A DNA stretch of 64,000 nt. Origin: Mycobacterium paraffinicum (GTDB lineage: Bacteria; Actinomycetota; Actinomycetes; Mycobacteriales; Mycobacteriaceae). The position numbers and the translations under genes are program-made. The stretch covers positions 1 through 64,000 of the forward strand of contig NZ_MPNT01000002.1 of NCBI RefSeq assembly GCF_001907675.1. The letters run 5' to 3'. The first letter of the stretch is position 1; each line of letters begins with the position of its first letter. Shown one piece after another: positions 7,940 through 15,319 of this stretch. The notes under the pieces are model-generated. The model was not told where the DNA came from and did no database searches. It saw nothing but the letters and a program-made list of their open reading frames with translations.

Positions 7940-8610
7940 GCGACGACAGCCCAGCACAATTCACCCGCAAGGGCCTGGCGACTCGCGCGCGCATCGTCGA
8001 CGCCGCAGCGCGGCTAATGTTCGAGCGTGGCATCGCCAACACCAGCATCGAGCAGGTACGGCGCGCGGCGGGGGTGGGCGGTTCACAGATCGCGCACTAC
8101 TTCCGCGACAAACGCGATCTGATCCGTCTGGTCATTTCCACCCGCCGCGACGACGTGCGGGCTTTCCACACTCAGCCACCGTTTGGCGCCCTCGACAGCT
8201 TCGCCGCGCTGCAGGCCTGGGCCGACGCCTGCGTCGCCGCCGTCGACACCGTGTACCGGGTCGGCGGTTGCGTCTACGGCTCCTTGGCGGGCGAGCTGAT
8301 CGACGCCGACGACGAAATTCACGACGATCTCGCCGCCGGTTATGACCTGTGGATCGGTTTGTTCGAGACCGGTCTTACGGCGATGCGCCGGCGCGGCGAC
8401 CTGCGTCCCGAGGCCGATCCACGGCACCTGGCGGTGTCGCTGGTCGTCGCGCACCAGGGCGGCGCGATGCTGACGTACGCCACCGGGGACGCGGAACCCC
8501 TGCGGGCGGCCGTCAACGCCGCCGTCGACTACGTCCGCTCCTTCAGAACGCAGAATCCGAGGAGCCGAGCCGCTTCGAAGCGGCGCCGCGACGCGTCCCG
8601 ATCAAGGTGA
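7936..8610 (+). CDS. TetR-family regulator, second of the pair
   Basis: This 224-residue paralogue begins at GTG 7936 inside the previous stop (GTGA overlap), so the two are translated together. The DNA-binding segment EQVRRAAGVGGSQIAHYF and DKRDLIRLV matches its neighbour closely while the ligand-binding halves differ more, though both keep a VVAHQGG motif (residues 172-178 here). A very basic tail (SKRRRDASRSR) may add non-specific DNA contact. Two TetRs with one recognition helix could form heterodimers or give one operator two inducers; that is inference. Confidence 0.9.
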   Translation: MSDDSPAQFTRKGLATRARIVDAAARLMFERGIANTSIEQVRRAAGVGGSQIAHYFRDKRDLIRLVISTRRDDVRAFHTQPPFGALDSFAALQAWADACVAAVDTVYRVGGCVYGSLAGELIDADDEIHDDLAAGYDLWIGLFETGLTAMRRRGDLRPEADPRHLAVSLVVAHQGGAMLTYATGDAEPLRAAVNAAVDYVRSFRTQNPRSRAASKRRRDASRSR

Positions 8611-8632
8611 AGTCACCTCGTCGCTGGACAGA

Positions 8633-8673
8633 ATGGGATGGCTGGCCCATAATAAATGGGTTAGCTAGCCCAG
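8633..8673. promoter_or_regulatory. Paired TGGG-N8-CCCA palindromes, sites C and D
   Basis: TGGGATGGCTGGCCCA (8634-8649) and TGGGTTAGCTAGCCCA (8657-8672) are spaced 23 bp centre to centre, about two helical turns. Site D is nearly perfect (TGGG-n-TAGCTA-n-CCCA). They sit 94-133 bases before the DUF427 ATG. A direct repeat GCGCAGTG at 8716-8723 and 8733-8740 lies between them and the gene. Confidence 0.65.
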
Positions 8674-8765
8674 TACGTCGTTGGGATATCACGGTTTCCG
8701 CCGGGTGGCCTTGTGGCGCAGTGAGATTAGTTGCGCAGTGGTGTGGCTGAAGAGAGGGGACGGGG

Positions 8766-9647
8766 ATGGGGCTGGCATGGCAGCAGGGGCCGCTGGCTAC
8801 GGGATCGGTGGGACACTTTCTGACTGAACACCCATTGCCGGCGCGACTGTTGTACGTCGAGCCGCTGAGGAGGCGCATGCGAGTTCGCCTCGCTGACACA
8901 TGGGTAGCCGACAGCCAAGACGTGATCCTGTTACACGAGCCGGGACGTTATCCGGTCGCCTACTTCCCGCTCGGCGATATCGAGGCCGGAGTCCTGGCGG
9001 CCGAAGACAGGCTCACGCGGCATCAGGAGTTGGGCGACACGCAGTGGTTCACCATCAAAGTCGCGGACCGGGCGACCAGCCACGCCGCCTGGCAGCACAC
9101 GGCCCTGCCACCGTATGCATCGATCCTCGAGGGGCACCTGGCATTCGCGTGGCGCGCCATGGACGCCTTCTACGAAGAGGAGGAACGCATCGTCGGGCAT
9201 GCTGCCGATGCCTATCATCGGATCGATATCCGCTCCACTGCGAGGCATCTCGTCGCTCGTGACGGCGATCGGGTGATTGCCGATACCGAGCGCCCGCTAG
9301 CCTTGTACGAATCCGGGTTCGCGCCGCGCTGGTACGTGCCACGCGAGGACATTGACGAATCCGCCATCGAACTTGTTGACACGCAGACTTTTTGCCCATA
9401 CAAGGGGATCTGCTCCTACTACGATATCGGCGACCGCAAGCGCGCGGCGTGGTCGTATCGGAACGCCTGGCGCGAGGTGGCACGAGTTAGCGACTTGGTG
9501 TCCTTCGAACCGGACAAGATCGACGTCTACCTCGACGGCAAGCAACTGCGGCTCGAGCCCGGCCAGACCGTCATCCCTCACGGGGTCGACCGGGGGCTCG
9601 ACACCGATGAGGTCTTAGGGAAGACACCAACCGCGGGGATCGAATAA
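8766..9647 (+). CDS. Tandem DUF427 domain protein
   Basis: The 293-residue protein contains two DUF427 units. The first is around residues 40-120 (VILLHEPGRYPVAYFPLGDI), the second around 165-265 (RPLALYESGFAPRWYVPREDI, then TFCPYKGICSYYDI, the conserved Cys-Pro-Tyr-Lys-Gly stretch). The function of the family is unknown; a small-ligand-binding beta structure is generally assumed. The gene follows double operator C/D and starts a same-strand run with a TMEM175-like channel and a HAD enzyme. Confidence 0.88.
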   Translation: MGLAWQQGPLATGSVGHFLTEHPLPARLLYVEPLRRRMRVRLADTWVADSQDVILLHEPGRYPVAYFPLGDIEAGVLAAEDRLTRHQELGDTQWFTIKVADRATSHAAWQHTALPPYASILEGHLAFAWRAMDAFYEEEERIVGHAADAYHRIDIRSTARHLVARDGDRVIADTERPLALYESGFAPRWYVPREDIDESAIELVDTQTFCPYKGICSYYDIGDRKRAAWSYRNAWREVARVSDLVSFEPDKIDVYLDGKQLRLEPGQTVIPHGVDRGLDTDEVLGKTPTAGIE

Positions 9648-9669
9648 GACTTCGGACTGAGGAGGCGTA

Positions 9670-10263
9670 GTGGTCGGGCGGAAGACCAATCCGGACAGGG
9701 TAGGAGCGTTCTCCGACGGGGTTTTCGCGGTGCTGATCACGATCCTGGTGCTCGAGCTCAAGCCGCCGGCCGCCCACAGCTTCAGCGCATTGCTACCACT
9801 GTGGCCTACCGGATTGAGTTATGTGGTCAGCTACTTGTTCATCGCGATCGTGTGGGTCAACCATCATCACTTGCTCAGCTACGCGGAGCTGGCGACGCCG
9901 CGGTTGGTGTGGTCGAATTTCGCGCACCTGTTTTCGGTATCGCTCATTCCGATCACCACCGAGTGGATCGCCGACAGTAGGCTCGCCGCGGCGCCGGTGG
10001 CCCTGTACGCGTTCGTCTTCGTTCTCGTCAACGTCACCTATCTGGCGCTGTGCCGCGAAGTGATCGATCGGCCGGCCCACGAAGACCTCACCGACCGGAT
10101 GCGCAGGCTGATGCGGATGAGGTCCTTCATCACGGTCGGCGTTTTCGCGGCGGCCGGGGTGACCGCCCTCTGGTGGCCGTTGCTCGGGATGACATTGATT
10201 TGCCTTTGTTTGATCGGGTATCTCCGGCCGGACTTCCCCCTCCCGAAGAAGGTCGAGGCCTGA
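9670..10263 (+). CDS. TMEM175/DUF1211-family membrane protein
   Basis: A 197-residue integral membrane protein with about five to six hydrophobic segments. The first begins with the family signature R10-x3-F14-S15-D16 (RVGAFSDGVFAVLITILVLE), which lines the pore in bacterial TMEM175 potassium channels. HHHLLSYAEL follows the second or third segment as in the family. GTG at 9670 is preceded by GAGGAGGC. It lies 22 bases after the DUF427 gene and two bases before the next start codon, so the three genes look like one transcript. Potassium conductance is inferred from the family only. Confidence 0.85.
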   Translation: MVGRKTNPDRVGAFSDGVFAVLITILVLELKPPAAHSFSALLPLWPTGLSYVVSYLFIAIVWVNHHHLLSYAELATPRLVWSNFAHLFSVSLIPITTEWIADSRLAAAPVALYAFVFVLVNVTYLALCREVIDRPAHEDLTDRMRRLMRMRSFITVGVFAAAGVTALWWPLLGMTLICLCLIGYLRPDFPLPKKVEA

Positions 10264-10265
10264 TC

Positions 10266-10946
10266 ATGCCCGTGCCGTCCGTCCTGGTTTTCGACGTCAA
10301 TGAGACGTTGGTCGACATCGATTCGTTGTCACCGCTGTTCGCCGAGCTGTTCGGCGACGAGCGAGTGCTTCGCGAGTGGTTCGCGCAGCTGGTCATGTAT
10401 TCGATGTCCGCGACGTTGGCGGACAGCTACGTGGACTTCTCCACGCTGGCCCAAGGTGTGCTCCGCATGGTTGGCGATATCCACCGCGTGGCCGTCTCCG
10501 ACGAACACGTGCACCGCCTCAAGACCGGCTTGCTCACCATGCCGGCCCACCCTGATGCGGCCGAGGGGCTCGCCAGGTTGAAAGACAACGGTTTTCGTCT
10601 CGTGACGCTGACCAACTCACCACCCAACCCCGACGGGCCGACGGCGCTGCAGAGTTCCGGGCTGGCCGAATTCTTCGAACACCAATTGAGCGTCGACGCC
10701 TGCCACGCCTTCAAGCCGTCGCCCGCCGTGTACCGATACGCGTGCGAGACGCTCGAAGTGGCCCCGACCGAGTGCATGATGGTGGCGGCCCACGTGTGGG
10801 ACACCCTTGGCGCCCAGAATGTCGGCTTCAGCGGGGCGCTCATCGCCCGGCCCGGCAATCCGCCACTGCCAGTCGCAGGGCTACCCCAACCGAATCTCGT
10901 GGCAAGTGACCTGCGCCAACTCGCCGCGGAGTTGATCGACAGCTGA
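10266..10946 (+). CDS. Haloacid dehalogenase type II
   Basis: 226 residues with the HAD-superfamily signatures: nucleophile Asp10 in VFDVNETLVD, the Ser/Thr motif VTLTNSPP, Lys in FKPSPAVYRY, and the acidic loop AAHVWDTLGAQNVGF. The type II (S)-2-haloacid dehalogenase pattern is supported by the VNETL start and the AHVWDTLGA segment. ATG at 10266 lies just after the channel gene. It could hydrolyse 2-haloacids, which fits the dehalogenase-like hydrolase upstream, but many family members act on other substrates. Confidence 0.85.
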   Translation: MPVPSVLVFDVNETLVDIDSLSPLFAELFGDERVLREWFAQLVMYSMSATLADSYVDFSTLAQGVLRMVGDIHRVAVSDEHVHRLKTGLLTMPAHPDAAEGLARLKDNGFRLVTLTNSPPNPDGPTALQSSGLAEFFEHQLSVDACHAFKPSPAVYRYACETLEVAPTECMMVAAHVWDTLGAQNVGFSGALIARPGNPPLPVAGLPQPNLVASDLRQLAAELIDS

Positions 10947-10971
10947 GGGCCAACGGGGAGGATCACCGACG

Positions 10972-12426
10972 ATGGCAGCAAATGATGAATCGGGTTATGA
11001 CGTCATTGTGCTCGGCGCCGGTCCGATCGGGCAGAACGCCGCAGAGCGCGCCCGGGCCGCGGGCCTGAGCGTCGCGCTGGTCGAGCGCGAACTCGTCGGA
11101 GGCGAATGTTCTTACTGGGCCTGCGTGCCCAGTAAAGCCTTGCTGCGTCCGGTGATTGCCGTCTCGGAGGCCCGCCAAGTCGACGGCGCACGGGAGGCGG
11201 TCAGCGGGTCCATCGGCGTTGCGGGGGTCTTCGGCCGCCGCAACCGCTACGTCACCAACTGGGACGACAGCGACCAGGCCGACTGGGTGGGCGGAATCGG
11301 TGCCACCCTGGTACGCGGCCATGGCCGCTTGGATGGCGCCCGGCGAGTCGCGGTCACCGCGTCCGATGGAGCCACGTCCGTGCTGACCGCGCGGCACGCA
11401 GTCGTGATCTGCACGGGAAGCCGGCCCGTCCTGCCCGAGGTGCCCGGCATCGACGAAGCGAGGCCGTGGACCAACCGCCAAGCCACCGACAGCAGCTCGG
11501 TCCCCGAGCGGCTGGCGGTGGTGGGCGCCGGCGGTGTGGGCGTCGAAATGGCAACCGCATGGCGCGGATTGGGATCTCAGGTGACCCTCCTCGCACGAGG
11601 TTCGGGCCTACTGCCGCGGATGGAGCCCTTCGTCGGTGAGTTCATCGGCCGTGGCCTCGCCGACGCGGGCGTGGACGTGCGCGTCGGCGTCTCGGTGCGC
11701 GCGTTGCGCCGGCCCGACGGCGCAGCGGTGACCCTGGAATTGGACGATGGCTCCGAATTGGTGGTCGACGAAGTGCTTTTCGCGACGGGCCGCGCACCAC
11801 TCACCGACGACATCGGCCTGCACACCGTCGGGCTGACACCCGGCGACTGGCTCGACGTGGACGACACCTGCCAAGTGCGGGCCGTCGAAGACGGTTGGCT
11901 CTACGCGGCGGGCGACGTCAATCACCGGGCCCTGCTGACGCATCAGGGGAAGTACCAGGGCCGCATTGCCGGAGCAGCCATCGGGGCGCGGGCCGCGGGC
12001 GCGGCGGTGGACACCGCACCGTGGGGCCGGCACGCAACGACCGCCGATCATTACGCCGTGCCGCAGGCCTTCTTCACCGTCCCCGAAGCCGCCGCGGTCG
12101 GCCTGACGGCCCAGCAAGCCGAACACGCCGGGCGTCGGGCGCGAACCGTCGATGTGCAGATCGGCGACGTCGTGACGGGGGCGAAGCTTTATGCGGACGG
12201 GTACGCCGGTCAGGCACGGATGGTGGTGGACCTCGATCGCGGGTGCTTGCTTGGGGTCACGCTGGTTGGGCCGGGGGTAACCGAAATTCTCCATTCCGCC
12301 ACCGTCGCCGTCGCGGGCGAGGTGCCCGTCGACCGGTTGTGGCACGCCGTGCCCTGCTTCCCCACGGTCAGCGAGCTGTGGCTGCGGCTCCTCGAGGCGT
12401 ACCGGGATGCGTCGGACGATAATTGA
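10972..12426 (+). CDS. Pyridine nucleotide-disulfide oxidoreductase (Rv0794c-like)
   Basis: The 484-residue flavoprotein has an FAD dinucleotide motif at the N-terminus (VLGAGPIGQNAAERA), the redox disulfide C46-x4-C51 in GGECSYWACVPSK, a second nucleotide motif (VVGAGGVGVEMA), an ATG-type loop (LFATGRAPL) and the dimerisation domain. In the C-terminal active-site segment the lipoamide-dehydrogenase HPT is replaced by FPT (AVPCFPTVSE), so the usual acid-base His appears lost and dihydrolipoamide dehydrogenase activity is doubtful. A mercuric-reductase-like or other disulfide/quinone reductase role is possible. GGGAGGATC precedes the ATG. Confidence 0.9.
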   Translation: MAANDESGYDVIVLGAGPIGQNAAERARAAGLSVALVERELVGGECSYWACVPSKALLRPVIAVSEARQVDGAREAVSGSIGVAGVFGRRNRYVTNWDDSDQADWVGGIGATLVRGHGRLDGARRVAVTASDGATSVLTARHAVVICTGSRPVLPEVPGIDEARPWTNRQATDSSSVPERLAVVGAGGVGVEMATAWRGLGSQVTLLARGSGLLPRMEPFVGEFIGRGLADAGVDVRVGVSVRALRRPDGAAVTLELDDGSELVVDEVLFATGRAPLTDDIGLHTVGLTPGDWLDVDDTCQVRAVEDGWLYAAGDVNHRALLTHQGKYQGRIAGAAIGARAAGAAVDTAPWGRHATTADHYAVPQAFFTVPEAAAVGLTAQQAEHAGRRARTVDVQIGDVVTGAKLYADGYAGQARMVVDLDRGCLLGVTLVGPGVTEILHSATVAVAGEVPVDRLWHAVPCFPTVSELWLRLLEAYRDASDDN

Positions 12427-12429
12427 CGC

Positions 12430-12888
12430 ATGGCCACCGCAGACGGCTTCCACCCAGACTTCGACGAGACGGCACCGCAGCCGAGTCACAACCGGGTGCA
12501 CCACATCAAGGCGTCGGACATCAGCTCCGACACCGCGCAATCCGAGGGGCTGCGCCGCTTCGCCGCGCTCAGCGGGACGTCGGTCGGTGCCGAAAAGCTC
12601 TGGATGGGCGAGACGCACGCGTCGCCCTCGACCGTCTCGTCCAACCACCATCACGGCGACTCGGAGACGGCGATCTACGTGCGCAGCGGCCACCCGGAAT
12701 TCGTCTTTCACGACGGGGCGCAAGAGGTGCGCATCTCGACGTCACCCGGTGACTACGTGTTCATCCCCCCGTATCTACCGCACCGAGAGGAAAACCCGGA
12801 CCCGAACACACCGGCGGAAGTGGTCATCGCGCGCAGCACCCAAGAGGCGGTCGTGGTGAACCTGCCGGCGCTGTATCCCCTTCAGTAA
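12430..12888 (+). CDS. Cupin-domain protein
   Basis: A 152-residue single-cupin protein starting three bases after the flavoprotein stop. Motif 1 is visible as SSNHHHGDSETAIYVRSGHPEF with the metal-ligand histidines and Glu, and motif 2 as PGDYVFIPPYLPHREENP with the last His. It should bind one divalent metal; the reaction (isomerase, dioxygenase or ligand binding) cannot be read from sequence. Its last 7 bases overlap the convergent VOC gene. Confidence 0.85.
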   Translation: MATADGFHPDFDETAPQPSHNRVHHIKASDISSDTAQSEGLRRFAALSGTSVGAEKLWMGETHASPSTVSSNHHHGDSETAIYVRSGHPEFVFHDGAQEVRISTSPGDYVFIPPYLPHREENPDPNTPAEVVIARSTQEAVVVNLPALYPLQ

Positions 12889-13280
12889 ACGGCGATTTCG
12901 ACGAGGTTCCCGTCGACGTCGCGGCAGTAGTGCGAGGTCATCGGACCCAAGGCGCCCGTCCTGGTGACGGGCCCCGCGACGATCTCCGCTCCTGAGCCCA
13001 CCAGGTGGGCGCGCACCTCGTCCGGGCTGCAACGAGTGATGAAGCACAAGTCCTCGGACCCGGCCGCTTCGACCGCGCCGGTGACCCACTCGGGATCGTC
13101 GCGCAGCGCCCCGACGGGCCGCAGGTTGAGCTTTTGCTCCCCGAAGCGTAGCGCCACCCGGTTGGTCGGCCCGAACGTTTCCCGCCGCATGCCCAGCACG
13201 CGCTCATACCATGCGGCGGTGGCCTCGACGTCGTTGCAATTCAGCACGATGTGGTCGATCCGTTCCACCGCAAATTCCAC
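12882..13280 (-). CDS. VOC/glyoxalase-fold protein
   Basis: A protein of about 132 residues with the beta-alpha-beta-beta-beta repeats of the vicinal oxygen chelate superfamily: DHIVLNCNDVEATAAWYERVLG at the start and SHYCRDVDGNLVEIAVY at the end, where His and the terminal Glu match metal ligands. It resembles the bleomycin-resistance/virulence-associated (YaeR-like) subgroup. GTG at 13280 is chosen because GGAGGA lies six bases upstream; a TTG at 13286 would abut it. It starts two bases after the TetR stop, so the two are an operon. Confidence 0.82.
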   Translation of the reverse strand: MEFAVERIDHIVLNCNDVEATAAWYERVLGMRRETFGPTNRVALRFGEQKLNLRPVGALRDDPEWVTGAVEAAGSEDLCFITRCSPDEVRAHLVGSGAEIVAGPVTRTGALGPMTSHYCRDVDGNLVEIAVY

Positions 13281-13282
13281 GG

Positions 13283-13864
13283 TCAATCCTCCCGGTTGGT
13301 GCGCAACTGCGCGGTGAGAGCGGTCGCCAAGTCGTCGGCGGCCTGCTCATCGAGCGGTGCGTGAGCGAAAATCATTCGATACCAAATCATTCCGAAGGCC
13401 TGGTCGATGACGGTCGCAGGATGCCCGATCTCGCCGCGAGCCAGCGCCCGGTCAAGGATGATCGCCAGCTCGTTGCGCCGGGCCCCGGTGAACGCCGCGA
13501 GACGGTCCATGGCCGCGGCATCGGCCAATGCTTCGCGTAACGCTCCCAACAACAGGCGACGGCTGTCACCCACGGCAGCAAACGTCGACCGCAGAAACGC
13601 ACGCAGGTCGGCGCGCAGATCACCGCTGTCGGGCGTGGGCGCGGTCTGACGCGCCCGGTGAATCATGGCGTCCAGAAGGACCGCGCTCTTGGAGGGCCAC
13701 CAACGATAGATCGTCTGCTTGCCGACGCCGGCGCGCTCTGCGATCGTGCCGACGGTGATCGGGGCGGAGTCGTCGGCGGCGAGCAGCTCGGCGGCCGCAT
13801 CCAGAATGGCTCGTTCGGCGGCGTCGTTGCGGCGGCTACCGGTGTGGGGCCTTCGGGTCGGCAT
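13283..13864 (-). CDS. TetR-family regulator
   Basis: 193 residues. The N-terminal helix-turn-helix reads ITVGTIAERAGVGKQTIYRWWPSKSAVLLDAM (about residues 36-67), a canonical TetR motif of the WWPSK subtype, followed by a TetR_C domain. It is divergent from a DDN-like reductase gene; the intervening gap contains a long palindrome (13888-13914) that fits an operator for both directions. ATG 13864 is preferred over GTG 13867; neither has a strong ribosome site. Confidence 0.88.
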   Translation of the reverse strand: MPTRRPHTGSRRNDAAERAILDAAAELLAADDSAPITVGTIAERAGVGKQTIYRWWPSKSAVLLDAMIHRARQTAPTPDSGDLRADLRAFLRSTFAAVGDSRRLLLGALREALADAAAMDRLAAFTGARRNELAIILDRALARGEIGHPATVIDQAFGMIWYRMIFAHAPLDEQAADDLATALTAQLRTNRED

Positions 13865-13887
13865 CACAATCAGCAGACTAGCGCCCT

Positions 13888-13914
13888 ATTGACGAGACCG
13901 ATGGTCTCGACAAT
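13888..13914. promoter_or_regulatory. 27-bp palindrome in the TetR/nitroreductase divergon
   Basis: The element reads ATTG-n-CGAGACC-nnn-GGTCTCG-n-CAAT: 22 of 27 positions are symmetric. It ends 9 bases before the reductase ATG (13924) and begins 23 bases from the TetR start (13864). A TetR dimer site of this length overlapping both starts would repress both genes. Confidence 0.75.
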
Positions 13915-13923
13915 GCTGGGGAC

Positions 13924-14331
13924 ATGGCCACCAACGTCCGCGCAACCGAACCCAAACGCCGCCGCGTCGGCTTCTTCCACCGGTACGTCGCCAATCCGGT
14001 CACCCGGCGACTCCCCACGCAGGTTCTCCTCGAGACCAGAGGACGCCGCAGCGGCCTCGCGCGCCGCACACCGATCGGCGGACGCCTCGACGGTGACACC
14101 TTCTGGCTGGTGTCCGATCACGGGGGAACGTCCGATTACATCCGAAACATCAGGGCCGACAGTCGCGTTCGAATCCGCATTCGGGGCCGTTGGCGTGCCG
14201 GTACGGCCGTGCTGTTGCCGCATGATGACCCGTATGCCCGCCTGGCGGCGCTGCCGCGGTTCAACAGTTCGATGGTGCGCGCGCTGGGCACCGACCTGCT
14301 GACCGTGCGCATCGACCTGTACGAAAACTGA
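13924..14331 (+). CDS. F420-type nitroreductase family protein (DDN-like)
   Basis: A 135-residue DDN-family split-barrel protein: LPTQVLLETRGRRSGLARRTP carries the Arg/Ser/Gly cofactor-phosphate loop, and DGDTFWLVSDHGGTSDYIRNI the conserved W-x-VS-xxG-xxxx-WxxN-like core. Members use F420H2 to reduce quinones, aflatoxin-type lactones or nitro drugs. Its promoter coincides with the 27-bp palindrome, so TetR control is likely. It is the second DDN-like gene in the window; the other starts at 269. Confidence 0.82.
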   Translation: MATNVRATEPKRRRVGFFHRYVANPVTRRLPTQVLLETRGRRSGLARRTPIGGRLDGDTFWLVSDHGGTSDYIRNIRADSRVRIRIRGRWRAGTAVLLPHDDPYARLAALPRFNSSMVRALGTDLLTVRIDLYEN

Positions 14332-14340
14332 CAGGCAGCG

Positions 14341-14379
14341 CGTCTGTTCCGGTGCGCCAGCAGACGTTTCAATACGTCT
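14341..14379. promoter_or_regulatory. Overlapping inverted repeats before the GntR gene
   Basis: AGACGT (14362-14367) and ACGTCT (14374-14379) form an 18-bp inverted repeat ending one base before the ATG at 14381. A further CGTCTG at 14341-14346 pairs with CAGACG at 14361-14366. This arrangement suggests an autoregulatory operator for the GntR protein. Confidence 0.45.
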
Positions 14380-14380
14380 A

Positions 14381-15208
14381 ATGACCGACCGGCCGCTGGA
14401 CCTCGATGCCGCGGATCTGCGGGTGCGCCGTGGCAGCGTGCCCGCGAGCACCCAGCTCGCCGAGGCCCTCAAGGCCGCGATCATCAAGCAGCGCCTCCCG
14501 CGCGGCGGGCGTCTGCCCAGCGAGCGAGAACTGGTCGACCGCTCCGGTCTGAGCCGGGTGACCGTGCGGGCGGCGGTCGGACTGCTCGAGCGACAGGGCT
14601 GGCTGGTTCGACGCCAGGGCCTGGGCACCTTCGTGGCCAACCCGGTGAGGCAGGAGCTGGGCTCCGCCGTGCGCACGATCCCCGAGGTGCTGGCGAGCGC
14701 GGGCATCACTCCCCAGGCCGACGTGCTGTCCCATCGCGTGGAGCAGCCGCCCCAACGAGTCGGCGAAACGCTGGGCTTGTCCAGAGTGCTGTGCATCCAC
14801 CGACGCCTCCGCGACGGGGACGCGCCCCTGGCGCTGATGATCGCCTACCTCCCGCCGGGACTCGGAAAGGCCGTCGAACCGCTGCTGTCGAGCGCGTCGG
14901 AAGCGCAACCCGCGCTGGCGATGGAAAGCACCTACACGATGTGGGAGCGGCGCCTGGGCATCCCCATCGCCCGCGCCACTTATGAGATCCACGCGGCCGG
15001 CGCCTCCGTCGAGGTTGCCGGCGCGTTGAATCTGCCGTTGGGCTCTCCCGTGCTTGTGCTCGAACGCATCAGTCACGACAAAGACGACAAGCCGCTCGAG
15101 GTCGTCGAGTTCTACTACCGCCCCGAGCGATACCGGTTTTCCGTGACGCTGCCGAGCAGCATGCGCGAGCCCGGCGCCGGGATCATTGAGCGGCGTCTGA
15201 CCGACTGA
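14381..15208 (+). CDS. GntR-family regulator with UTRA domain (Rv0792c-like)
   Basis: 275 residues. Residues 20-85 form a winged helix of the GntR type (LPRGGRLPSERELVDRSGLS, then VTVRAAVGLLERQGWLVRRQGLGTFV), and residues 105-260 a UTRA ligand domain (HutC subfamily) ending in VVEFYYRPERYRFSVTL. UTRA domains sense small metabolites such as sugar phosphates or urocanate. Inverted repeats lie immediately upstream. It corresponds to Rv0792c by position and type. Little upstream ribosome site is visible. Confidence 0.88.
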   Translation: MTDRPLDLDAADLRVRRGSVPASTQLAEALKAAIIKQRLPRGGRLPSERELVDRSGLSRVTVRAAVGLLERQGWLVRRQGLGTFVANPVRQELGSAVRTIPEVLASAGITPQADVLSHRVEQPPQRVGETLGLSRVLCIHRRLRDGDAPLALMIAYLPPGLGKAVEPLLSSASEAQPALAMESTYTMWERRLGIPIARATYEIHAAGASVEVAGALNLPLGSPVLVLERISHDKDDKPLEVVEFYYRPERYRFSVTLPSSMREPGAGIIERRLTD

Positions 15209-15319
15209 CCGCGGGCGACCGAACCTGCCGCGAACGCTCAGCCAATTCTCAACAGATTCTTCGGTGACTCATGGCTCGTCTCCCAGCGTCCGCAAAGCCA
15301 CTGGCGGCAGCATATTTTC

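Noticed and set aside
8674..8690. TTGGGATATCACGG as a fifth TGGG operator
   Set aside because: It lacks the CCCA arm at the required 8-base distance.
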